12,254 nucleotides of DNA from NCBI GenBank assembly GCA_036512155.1, contig DATCBD010000043.1, forward strand, positions 1 through 12,254, in the 5' to 3' direction. Shown here piece by piece: positions 6,123 through 12,254 of this stretch. The stretch is from Palsa-739 sp036512155 (GTDB lineage: Bacteria > Actinomycetota > Thermoleophilia > Gaiellales > Gaiellaceae). Numbering within the stretch: position 1 is the stretch's first letter; each line of letters starts with the position of its first letter. Under the pieces are notes generated by a model. The model worked only from the letters and a program-made list of their open reading frames with translations. It did no database searches and had not been told where the DNA came from. A program made the position numbers and the translations under genes.

Positions 6123-6748
6123 ACCCGTATCCCGTCCGTGTCGAAGGGCGGCTCGACGAGCCGCTCGCCCGCTGGCTCTGGCTCGTGAAGTGGCTGCTCG
6201 CGCTGCCGCATTGGATCGTGCTCGCGGTGCTGTGGGTGATCGCGCTCGTGCTCACCGTCGTCGCTTTCATCGTGGTGCTCTTCACGGGGCGCTACCCGCG
6301 GGGCATCTTCGACTTCGTCGTCGGCGTCATGCGCTGGAGCTGGCGCGTGACCTTCTATGCGGTCGGCGCGATCGGAACCGACCGGTACCCACCGTTCACG
6401 CTCGCCGACGTGCCGGACTACCCGGCGCGGCTCGAGATCGACTACCCGGAACAGAACCGGCGCGGGCTGCGGCTCATCGGCCGGTGGCTGCTCGGCATCC
6501 CGCAGTACGTCATCGTCGGAGCCTTCGGCGGCGGCATCGGCTGGGGCGCGCACAATCTGGGCGTCACGACGGTGCTCGTGTTCGTCGCCGGCGTCCTCCT
6601 GGCGGTGAAGCGGGAGTATCCGCGCGGCCTCTTCGACCTGATCATGGGCTTCAACCGCTGGACGCTGCGCGTTACCGCCTACGCGCTCTTCCTCACGGCG
6701 GAGTACCCGCCGTTCCGGTTCGACCAGGGCGGGGACGAGCCGCACTAG
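6119..6748 (+). CDS. DUF4389 domain membrane protein with internal duplication
   Basis: This 209-residue protein carries two copies of the DUF4389 (PF14333) unit. Each has a helix-rich membrane part followed by a strongly conserved tail. Copy one has RYPRGIFDFVVGVMRWSWRV (58-77) then DRYPPFTL. Copy two has EYPRGLFDLIMGFNRWTLRV (166-185) then EYPPFRF. Long hydrophobic stretches lie at about 30-56 and 128-163. The N-terminal PVRVEGRLDEPLARWLWLVK is also family-typical. Function is unknown for the family, which is common in Actinobacteria. The ATG is fixed by the ATGA overlap with the preceding membrane protein gene and by an upstream AAAAGGAG at 6106-6113, giving a two-gene membrane unit. Confidence 0.9.
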   Translation: MNPYPVRVEGRLDEPLARWLWLVKWLLALPHWIVLAVLWVIALVLTVVAFIVVLFTGRYPRGIFDFVVGVMRWSWRVTFYAVGAIGTDRYPPFTLADVPDYPARLEIDYPEQNRRGLRLIGRWLLGIPQYVIVGAFGGGIGWGAHNLGVTTVLVFVAGVLLAVKREYPRGLFDLIMGFNRWTLRVTAYALFLTAEYPPFRFDQGGDEPH

Positions 6749-6835
6749 CTTTACGCGCCTTTTACCGGGTGCGGCGCAAGAAGCATCCCTCGGCAGGCAT
6801 CTCTCCTAGCAACAACCCAGCTGGGGGGAATCCTG
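6749..6835 (+). promoter_or_regulatory. Intergenic leader of the secreted-protein gene with RBS
   Basis: This 87-bp gap holds a clear Shine-Dalgarno-like GGGGGGA ending 7-8 nt before the ATG at 6836. A GCGCC/GGCGC inverted repeat (6755-6759 with 6773-6777) has a 13-nt loop and no following T-run, so it is not a convincing terminator. I see no confident -35/-10 pair, although AT-rich TTTTACC is present at 6760-6766. The downstream gene probably has its own promoter in this gap. Confidence 0.35.
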
Positions 6836-7564
6836 ATGAAGAAGCTGACCATCGCTGCGATCGTGATCGCAGCGCTCGCTTGCGCGGGGATCGCGGTCGC
6901 CCGCAACGTCGACGGCGGAGCGCAGAGCGCGACCGCCGTCAACGCGACCTTCACCGCGACGTCGGTGAAGAGCGCCGACACTCACACGTGCACGACCTCG
7001 ACGGGCAAGACGATCGCCTCGACGCAGGCGACCTACACCGGCACCGCGTCCGGCTCGCCCGATCTCACCGGCGCGGCGACGATCAACGCCCGCAGCACCA
7101 TCGACACGACCGACGGTCTCGGCGTCGTGAACGGGACGCTCAAGGTCGGCAAGGCCGAGGCGCACTTCTCTGCCGTGTACGACCACGGCGCCATCGCCGG
7201 GACCGCGTCCGGCCACGCCGCGACACCGCACGTGCAGCTGCTGGCAAACGTCTCCGCGACGTTCAGCGCGACGGCCGGGTTCACCGGCGGGAAGATCGGT
7301 GGGACCTCCGGCGGATCCGCGGTCGAGCTCGGGCCGGGCGGCTGCGGCGAAGCGAAGACACCCCAGAAGACCGTGCAGGCGGACGGCGCGATCACGGCCG
7401 TCACGGCCGGATCGATCACGGTGGGAAGCCTGACGTGCACCGTCCCGACCTCGCTCGCGGTCACGGTCGCCACGAGCTACCCGGTCGGCACGCGTGTCGA
7501 GATCAGTTGCTCGAACGTCGGCGGGGTGAAGACGCTGGTCAAGATCGACGGGAAGAAGCACTGA
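6836..7564 (+). CDS. Secreted Thr/Ala-rich hypothetical protein with DUF5666-like C-terminus
   Basis: A 242-residue exported protein, not assigned to a named family with certainty. MKKLTIAAIVIAALACAGIA is a clear signal peptide, with likely cleavage after VA at residue 22. The signal's only Cys (16) lies inside the hydrophobic core and is not a good lipobox. The mature part is poor in charged residues, rich in Thr, Ala, Ser and Gly, and probably all-beta. Four mature cysteines (52, 170, 201, 225) could form two disulfides. The last 65 residues (ADGAITAVTAGSITVGSLTC, later VGTRVEISCSNVGG and VKTLVKIDGKKH) resemble a small DUF5666-like beta domain. The ATG has a strong upstream GGGGGGA. The 3' end overlaps the convergent LLM gene by 26 bp. 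Confidence 0.8.
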   Translation: MKKLTIAAIVIAALACAGIAVARNVDGGAQSATAVNATFTATSVKSADTHTCTTSTGKTIASTQATYTGTASGSPDLTGAATINARSTIDTTDGLGVVNGTLKVGKAEAHFSAVYDHGAIAGTASGHAATPHVQLLANVSATFSATAGFTGGKIGGTSGGSAVELGPGGCGEAKTPQKTVQADGAITAVTAGSITVGSLTCTVPTSLAVTVATSYPVGTRVEISCSNVGGVKTLVKIDGKKH

Positions 7565-8462
7565 GCTCTCGCCCGATGAGGCGCACGGGCTCGAGATCCG
7601 TGTGCTGCAGGTGCTGGAGCATCACGCGGTCGCAGCCCGCCTGTTCGTACTCGTACAGGCGGGTTGCGACTTCGTCCACCGAACCGAACAGCGCTCGCTC
7701 CGCGTAGGCGGCGAGCCAGTCGTCGAACGCGTCGTCGCGCCGCCGCCGGCCGTACAGCTCGCGGGCGCGATCGAGTGCTTCCTGATGCGTCGACCCGATG
7801 ATGCAGCCGGTCATGACGGAGAAGCGCAGCGGCGCGACGCGCGGACGGATGGCCGCAGCCTCTTCGGGCGTCACGAAGGGCGTGTTGTACTCGTCCGCGA
7901 ACCGCAGCGCCGGCTCGACCGTGCCGCGCTTGCCGCTGCCGCCGACGAGGATCGGCGGGTGCGGCCGCTGCACCGGCTTCGGGAGCCCGGGCGCGTCCTC
8001 GAGCGTGTAGTGGCGCCCGCGGAAGTCGACGCGGTCCTCCGTCCACAGCCGGTGCACGATCTCGAGCTGCTCGGCGAACATCTCCACGCGCACGCGCGTC
8101 TCCGGAAACGGGAAGCCGAAGGCGCGGTGCTCGCGCTCCATCCAGCCCGCGCCGAGCCCGAGCTCGATCCGGCCGCCAGAGACGTGGTCGGCAGTCGCGA
8201 CGGCGTTCGCCAGCAGCGCCGGCGCGCGGAAGGTGGCGGGGGAGACGAGCGTGCCGAAGCGGAGCGTCGTCGTCCGGGCTGCGAGTGCGGCGATCGTCGT
8301 CCACGCGTCGTGCGCGACGTTCGCGCTCTCGTCCGCCTGCGAGATGTAGTGGTCGGAGCGGAAGAGCGTCTCGACGCCGTGCTCCTCGCACGCCTCCGCG
8401 AGCGCGCACCAGTGGTCCCAGGTAACGCCTTCCTGCCCCTCGATCATGAGCGCGACGTTCAT
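7539..8462 (-). CDS. LLM-class (luciferase-like) F420-dependent oxidoreductase
   Basis: A complete 307-residue TIM-barrel protein of the bacterial luciferase-like family (PF00296), usual length about 290-320. Signs are MNVALMIEGQEGVTWDHW, LFRSDHYIS (33-41), RFGTLVSPATFRAPALLANA (68-87), the strongly conserved DHVSGGRIELGLGAGWMERE (92-111), FPFPETRVRVEMFAEQLEIV (117-136) and PHPPILVGGSGKRG (167-180). The LGLGAGW and ILVGGSG segments are typical of actinobacterial F420-dependent members, which transfer hydride between F420 and unknown substrates. FMN use cannot be excluded by eye. Its ATG overlaps the TGA of the phosphotransferase-like gene (ATGA), so it is the second gene of a coupled pair. 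Its tail overlaps the convergent secreted-protein gene. Confidence 0.92.
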   Translation of the reverse strand: MNVALMIEGQEGVTWDHWCALAEACEEHGVETLFRSDHYISQADESANVAHDAWTTIAALAARTTTLRFGTLVSPATFRAPALLANAVATADHVSGGRIELGLGAGWMEREHRAFGFPFPETRVRVEMFAEQLEIVHRLWTEDRVDFRGRHYTLEDAPGLPKPVQRPHPPILVGGSGKRGTVEPALRFADEYNTPFVTPEEAAAIRPRVAPLRFSVMTGCIIGSTHQEALDRARELYGRRRRDDAFDDWLAAYAERALFGSVDEVATRLYEYEQAGCDRVMLQHLQHTDLEPVRLIGRELSASSRRS

Positions 8463-9187
8463 CGTGCGGCGATTGTACGAGCAAGCTCGATGGTGGACCG
8501 CCACTCGGTGCCGCCGACGATGCTCGTCACACCGCGGTAGATCAGCGCGCGCAGGAGGTACTGCGCGTCGACGATGTCCGCGAGCTCGGGCGGTGCTCCT
8601 TCCCAGACGAGCGCGTCGGCGACGACGACGGCATTGGCAAACTCGCGTGGACGCCAGTACGGCGTGAAGTCGATGATCGCGGGTGGAAGTGTGTCGTGGA
8701 AGAGGACGTTCCCCGTGAGATCTCCGTGAATCAACGTGCTCTCGTCGAATACGGGTCGCAGCGCGATCAGGATGTCGTCGAGGCCCGGAAAGGGCTCGCC
8801 GTCCCAGGCGACGCGATCGCCCGTCGCCCAGGGCTCGACGCCTATGTCGATGATCTCCGCCAGACGCGGCACCTCGGCCAAAGCGTCGTGGAGGCGTTCG
8901 CCCGCGGCGATGATGTCGAGCCAGCGGCCGGGCTCGTGCGCGCCCTCGACGTATGTCCACGCGGTCCAACCATCGACGATGAGTGGCACAGGCGGCGCGA
9001 CGCGCACGGCGTCGCTCCGCACCCCTGAAAGCACGTCGGCCTGCCACGCGATCTCCGCCGCTGCGCGGTCGAGCGGCTTCAGGACGAGTGAACCGACCCG
9101 CCACGACGTGCCGCGGCCGCCAGGCAGCAGCTCGGGCTCGCCCTCGACGTCGAAGGCTTCCAGGACATGCACGGGCGGTCTGGGCAT
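8459..9187 (-). CDS. APH-fold phosphotransferase-like protein (TIGR02569-like)
   Basis: A 242-residue protein with an aminoglycoside-phosphotransferase / protein-kinase-like fold, similar to the actinobacterial TIGR02569 family. A nucleotide-loop-like GGRGTSWRVG lies at 23-32, followed by LVLKP with the candidate ATP-binding Lys at 37. The catalytic loop is IHGDLTGNVLFHD (153-165), with Asp 156 and Asn 160, and the metal-binding segment AIIDFTPYWRP (170-180) has Asp 173. The early MPRPPVHVLEAFDVEGEPEL fits the family start. The substrate is unknown, and resistance should not be assumed. It is the first gene of a pair with the LLM oxidoreductase and is divergent from the helicase across 41 bp. 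Confidence 0.85.
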   Translation of the reverse strand: MPRPPVHVLEAFDVEGEPELLPGGRGTSWRVGSLVLKPLDRAAAEIAWQADVLSGVRSDAVRVAPPVPLIVDGWTAWTYVEGAHEPGRWLDIIAAGERLHDALAEVPRLAEIIDIGVEPWATGDRVAWDGEPFPGLDDILIALRPVFDESTLIHGDLTGNVLFHDTLPPAIIDFTPYWRPREFANAVVVADALVWEGAPPELADIVDAQYLLRALIYRGVTSIVGGTEWRSTIELARTIAAR

Positions 9188-9228
9188 GGCCGATCGAGGC
9201 TAGTTGATCGCCCGGCTACGATCGGTCG
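9188..9228. promoter_or_regulatory. Divergent promoter region with symmetric inverted repeat
   Basis: The 41-bp spacer between two divergent ATGs contains a perfect 7-bp inverted repeat, CCGATCG (9190-9196) and CGATCGG (9219-9225), with a 22-bp spacer. The arms are almost equidistant from the two start codons. TACGAT (9217-9222, +) lies 6 nt before the helicase ATG, and TAGCCT (9202-9197, -) lies 9 nt before the other ATG. Both fit TANNNT -10 elements for leaderless or near-leaderless messages. No clear -35 is visible. A dyad this close to both starts could be an operator or coincidence in GC-rich DNA. Confidence 0.4.
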
Positions 9229-11382
9229 ATGGCCGCGACGCAGCCGGAGACCTACCTCGAAGACCTGAATCCGGCCCAGCGGGAGGCCGTTCTCACAACG
9301 GAAGGCCCGCTCCTCGTCGTCGCCGGCGCCGGCTCCGGCAAGACGCGCGTGCTCACGCGGCGGATCGCGCATCTGCTCGCCGCCGTCGGCGCGAAGCCGC
9401 CCGAAATCCTCGCCATTACGTTCACGAACAAGGCCGCCGCCGAGATGCGCGAGCGCCTCGAAGACCTCGTCGGCCCGCCCGCGCGCGCCGCCTGGGTGAT
9501 GACCTTCCACGCCGCCTGCGGCCGCATCCTCCGCCGCGAGGCGCCGCGGCTGGGCTACCGCACGAATTTCACCATCTACGACTCGGCCGACCAGCTCCGT
9601 CTCGTCAAGCGGTGCCTCGAGGAGCTCGACCGCGACCCGAAACGGTTTACGCCGCGCGGCATCCACTCGCAGATCTCGAACGCGAAGAACCAGCTCGTCG
9701 GGCCTGCCGAGTACGCGAGCCGCGTGTCGAGCTTCTACGACCAGACGGTCGCCGACGTGTACGAGCTGTACCAGCAGAAGCTGTTTGCGTCGAACGCGGT
9801 CGACTTCGACGACATGCTCTACCTCGCGGTCGACGTCCTCGAGCGCTTCCCCGAGGCGGCGGAGAAGTGGCAGAGCGCGTTCCGCTACATCCTCGTGGAC
9901 GAGTACCAGGACACGAACCACGCGCAGTACCGGCTTTTGCGGATCCTGTCCGCAAAGCACGAGAATGTGTTTTGCGTCGGGGACCCAGATCAGTCCGTCT
10001 ACTCGTTCAGGAGTGCGGACATTCGCAACGTCCTGGACTTCGAGAAGGACTTCCCCGGGGCGAAGACGTTGACGCTGGACCAGAACTACCGTTCGACGAA
10101 CGCGATCCTCGAGTCGGCGAACACGGTCATCCGGCACAACCGCGAGCGCAAGGACAAGAACCTCTGGTCGGAGCTCGGCGACGGCGAGCCCGTCCGCGTC
10201 GTCGAAGTGGAGGACGAGCACGCGGAGGCGCGCTACGTCGCCGCCGAGATCGCGCTCCTCGTCGAGCAGGGGTACTCCGGCAGCGAGGTCGCCGTCTTCT
10301 ACCGGACGAACGCACAGAGCCGCGTGCTCGAGGATGTGCTCGTCCGCCAGGGCGTCGCCTACCAGGTGATCGGCGGCCCGCGCTTCTACGAGCGCGCCGA
10401 GGTGAAGGATCTCGTCGCATACCTCCAGGTGATCGACAACCCGTACGACGCCGTCTCGCTCGTGCGCATCGCCAACCGGCCGCGCCGCGGCATCGGCGAC
10501 TCGACGCTCGCGCGCCTGCAGAGCTACGCGGACGCGCAGGACATCTTGCTGTGGGAGGCGACCGAGTTCGCGGAGGAGGCGGGCGTCGGCGCCGCGCCGC
10601 AGAAGGCCGTGCGCGCGTTCCGGACGATCATCGAGTCGTGCATGTCGGGCGCGCTCGAGCTCGAGGTGCCGGAGCTGATCGAGCGCGTGCTCGAGCAGTC
10701 GGGCACGATCGCCGCCCTCGAAGCCGAGCGGACGATTGAGGCGGATGGTCGCATCGAGAACCTTCAGGAGCTCGTCTCGCTTGCACGCGAGTGGCAGGAG
10801 CAGAACACCGAGCCGAACCTGTCGTCGTTCCTGCAGGAGGTCTCGCTCTACTCCGACCAGGACGCGATCCGCGGCGAGGGCTCGCTCGTCACACTGATGA
10901 CGCTGCACAACGCGAAGGGGCTCGAGTTCCGCGCGGTGTTCCTCATCGGCCTCGAGGAGGGCATCTTTCCGCACTCGCGATCGATAGAGGAGCACGGCGT
11001 CGAGGAGGAGCGGCGGCTCTGTTACGTCGGCATGACGCGCGCGATGGAGAAGCTGACGCTGCTGCACGCGTCGTCGCGGATGCTCTACGGCGGCCGCTCG
11101 TACAACCTCGCGTCGCGCTTCCTCGACGAGCTGCCCGAGCAGTGGGTCGAGCGCGACCAGCTGCGGCCGGCGTCCTGGTCGAACTACGGCGCGCCGAAAG
11201 GCTCCGTCGCCACGCGGGAGAACGTGCCGACACTGTCGGCGGGCGACTCGGTGCGGCACGGCACGCTCGGCGAGGGCGTCGTCCTCCGGCTCGAGGCCGG
11301 CGGCGTCGCGGTCGTCCGCTTCGCCGGCGACGGCTCTGAGCGGCGGCTCATGCTCGACTACGCCCCGCTCGAAAAGATTTAG
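9229..11382 (+). CDS. pcrA: ATP-dependent DNA helicase PcrA/UvrD
   Basis: A complete 717-residue superfamily 1A helicase. Ordered motifs are the Q-motif LNPAQREAV, Walker A GAGSGKT (33-39), Ia ITFTNKAAAEM (63-73), Walker B ILVDEYQDTN (221-230), III GDPDQSVYSFRSAD (251-264), IV LDQNYRST (283-290), V TLMTLHNAKGLEF (555-567) and VI YVGMTRAMEKLTLL (599-612). A C-terminal PcrA-type module VRHGTLGEGVVLRLEAGG (675-692) closes the protein. It is a 3'-5' helicase used in nucleotide excision repair, clearing of RecA or transcription complexes, and replication restart. All motifs are intact. The ATG at 9229 lacks a Shine-Dalgarno but has TACGAT 6 nt upstream, so a leaderless message is plausible. Length is near PcrA (about 720) and shorter than mycobacterial UvrD1. 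Confidence 0.96.
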   Translation: MAATQPETYLEDLNPAQREAVLTTEGPLLVVAGAGSGKTRVLTRRIAHLLAAVGAKPPEILAITFTNKAAAEMRERLEDLVGPPARAAWVMTFHAACGRILRREAPRLGYRTNFTIYDSADQLRLVKRCLEELDRDPKRFTPRGIHSQISNAKNQLVGPAEYASRVSSFYDQTVADVYELYQQKLFASNAVDFDDMLYLAVDVLERFPEAAEKWQSAFRYILVDEYQDTNHAQYRLLRILSAKHENVFCVGDPDQSVYSFRSADIRNVLDFEKDFPGAKTLTLDQNYRSTNAILESANTVIRHNRERKDKNLWSELGDGEPVRVVEVEDEHAEARYVAAEIALLVEQGYSGSEVAVFYRTNAQSRVLEDVLVRQGVAYQVIGGPRFYERAEVKDLVAYLQVIDNPYDAVSLVRIANRPRRGIGDSTLARLQSYADAQDILLWEATEFAEEAGVGAAPQKAVRAFRTIIESCMSGALELEVPELIERVLEQSGTIAALEAERTIEADGRIENLQELVSLAREWQEQNTEPNLSSFLQEVSLYSDQDAIRGEGSLVTLMTLHNAKGLEFRAVFLIGLEEGIFPHSRSIEEHGVEEERRLCYVGMTRAMEKLTLLHASSRMLYGGRSYNLASRFLDELPEQWVERDQLRPASWSNYGAPKGSVATRENVPTLSAGDSVRHGTLGEGVVLRLEAGGVAVVRFAGDGSERRLMLDYAPLEKI

Positions 11383-11385
11383 GCT
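11380..11385 (+). promoter_or_regulatory. Possible -10 element spanning the helicase stop codon
   Basis: TAGGCT starts with the helicase TAG stop and ends 6 nt before the GTG of the acetyltransferase gene. This matches the TANNNT spacing of leaderless actinobacterial starts. The spacer CAGGCC offers no good Shine-Dalgarno. Read-through transcription from the helicase is the simpler alternative. Confidence 0.22.
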
Positions 11386-11391
11386 CAGGCC

Positions 11392-12254
11392 GTGGCCCTC
11401 GAGGTTCGTCCCTGCGCCGACCGCGCCGAGTTCGCCCGCGCGCTCTACGGCATCTTCCAGTACTTCGGCCCGACGCCGCCGGACGACGCGATCGACCGCT
11501 GGCTCGGCTGGGTCGGCACCGAACGCATGCATGCGGCGTTCGAGGACGGCGAGGTCGTGGGCGGCGCCGGCGCGTTCACCTTCGACTTCACCGTTCCCGG
11601 CGGCTCGCTGCCGTGCGCGGGCGTCACGGTCGTCGGCGTCTATCCGACGCACCGCCGGCGCGGAGCCCTGCGCGCGATGATGCGCGCGCAGCTCGACGAC
11701 GTGCACGCGCGCGGCGAGCCGATCGCGGGGCTGTGGGCGTCGGAGGAGACGATCTACGGGCGCTTCGGCTATGGCATCGCGTCCTGGGCCGGCGACGTGA
11801 CCATCGGCCGGGACCGCGGAGGGTTCGCGCGGCCGCTCGAGAGCCGCGGACGCGCGCGCTCGGTGACACCGGAGGAGGCGGCGACGCTCTTCCCGCCGGT
11901 CTGGGAGGCGCTGCGCGCGCAGCGCTCCGGCATGTTCGTCCGCGACGAGAGCTGGTGGGCGGGCCGCGTGCTGCGGACGCCCGACGAGCAGAAGGCGACG
12001 CCGAAGCGGCTGGTCGCGCTCGAGCTGGACGGGTCGGTCCAGGCGTATGCCATCTACAAGACGACGCCCGGGTTCGAGGGGTTCGTCTCCAAGGCGAAGC
12101 TCGAGGTCGTCGAGGCGGTGGGGGCGACGCCGCAGGCGACAGCGGAGATCTGGCGCTTCCTCCTCGACGTCGACTGGATGGACACGATCACGGCGGGGCT
12201 CATCCCGGTAGACCATCCGCTTTTCCTGCTCCTCGCCAACCCGCGCCGCGCCCG
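11392..12254 (+). CDS. Eis-family GNAT N-acetyltransferase, 5' part
   Basis: The frame opens with GTG at 11392, 9 nt after the helicase stop, and runs off the window, showing 287 residues of a family usually near 400. The first GNAT domain has VTVVGVYPTHRRRGALRAMM (78-97), the acetyl-CoA pyrophosphate-binding signature, and LWASEETIYGRFGYGIASWA (114-133), the Eis motif that contains the catalytic Tyr of characterised members. A second GNAT-like domain follows, with segments LVALELDGSVQAYAIYK and EIWRFLLDVDWMDTIT. The C-terminal SCP2-like domain with the C-terminal carboxylate used in catalysis lies beyond the window. Characterised Eis enzymes acetylate amines, including aminoglycosides in mycobacteria; the substrate here is unknown. 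Confidence 0.88.
   Translation, partial: MALEVRPCADRAEFARALYGIFQYFGPTPPDDAIDRWLGWVGTERMHAAFEDGEVVGGAGAFTFDFTVPGGSLPCAGVTVVGVYPTHRRRGALRAMMRAQLDDVHARGEPIAGLWASEETIYGRFGYGIASWAGDVTIGRDRGGFARPLESRGRARSVTPEEAATLFPPVWEALRAQRSGMFVRDESWWAGRVLRTPDEQKATPKRLVALELDGSVQAYAIYKTTPGFEGFVSKAKLEVVEAVGATPQATAEIWRFLLDVDWMDTITAGLIPVDHPLFLLLANPRRA

Noticed and set aside
6755..6777. GCGCC/GGCGC hairpin as a terminator after the DUF4389 gene
   Set aside because: The stem is only 5 bp with a 13-nt loop and no T-run follows.
9079..12216. 3.1-kb minus-strand open frame (1045 codons) antisense to the helicase
   Set aside because: It is Arg/Asp/Val/Leu-rich without a fold-like pattern and lies opposite a helicase with every motif intact. 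It also overlaps the phosphotransferase gene in another frame. Long antisense frames are expected in very GC-rich coding DNA.
1..12254. CRISPR array, insertion sequence, tRNA/rRNA gene or attachment site
   Set aside because: I saw no regularly spaced repeats, transposase or integrase motifs, terminal inverted repeats, or tRNA-like cloverleaf sequences on either strand.

Overview
This is a dense, very GC-rich stretch of bacterial chromosome with many GTG starts, almost no intergenic space and long shadow ORFs on non-coding strands. The gene set points to Actinomycetota: an F420-type LLM oxidoreductase, a TIGR02569-like phosphotransferase fold, an Eis-family acetyltransferase, a PcrA/UvrD1-like helicase and possible leaderless promoters. 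A deep lineage such as Thermoleophilia would fit, but that placement is inferred from gene content and style, not demonstrated.

Layout. (1) 3-755 (+) is the 3' part of a PQQ-type beta-propeller protein. It converges on a two-gene minus-strand unit: a degenerate HAD-like protein (976-1410) followed by a 75-aa coiled-coil protein (752-979). (2) The core of the window is a vitamin B12 uptake operon on the plus strand. A cobalamin riboswitch (1443-1592) precedes btuF (1626-2522), btuC (2522-3580), btuD (3577-4338) and a stand-alone CinA-N/MoCF-domain gene (4335-5048). Every junction overlaps by 1 or 4 nt. (3) A TMEM175/DUF1211 channel-like gene (5025-5618, -) overlaps the end of that operon tail-to-tail. 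Across a 57-bp gap lies a plus-strand pair of membrane proteins (5676-6122, and DUF4389 at 6119-6748), followed by a secreted Thr/Ala-rich protein (6836-7564). (4) A minus-strand pair, phosphotransferase-like (8459-9187) and LLM oxidoreductase (7539-8462), is divergent from the helicase (9229-11382, +). A 41-bp spacer with a symmetric inverted repeat separates them. The start of an Eis-like acetyltransferase (11392 to the window end, +) closes the window.

How the parts work together. Only the B12 block is a clear pathway unit. The riboswitch would sense adenosyl- or hydroxocobalamin and hide the btuF ribosome-binding site. Translational coupling could then carry that control through BtuC (permease), BtuD (ATPase) and the MoCF-domain protein. 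The other genes are housekeeping or accessory pairs joined by ATGA overlaps. I see no mobile elements, CRISPR arrays, tRNA or rRNA genes. I found no convincing undescribed multi-gene system. The most interesting points are the B12-controlled MoCF-domain gene, the non-lipoprotein BtuF, the HAD protein lacking its motif IV aspartate, and the overlapping bidirectional promoter candidates at the riboswitch.
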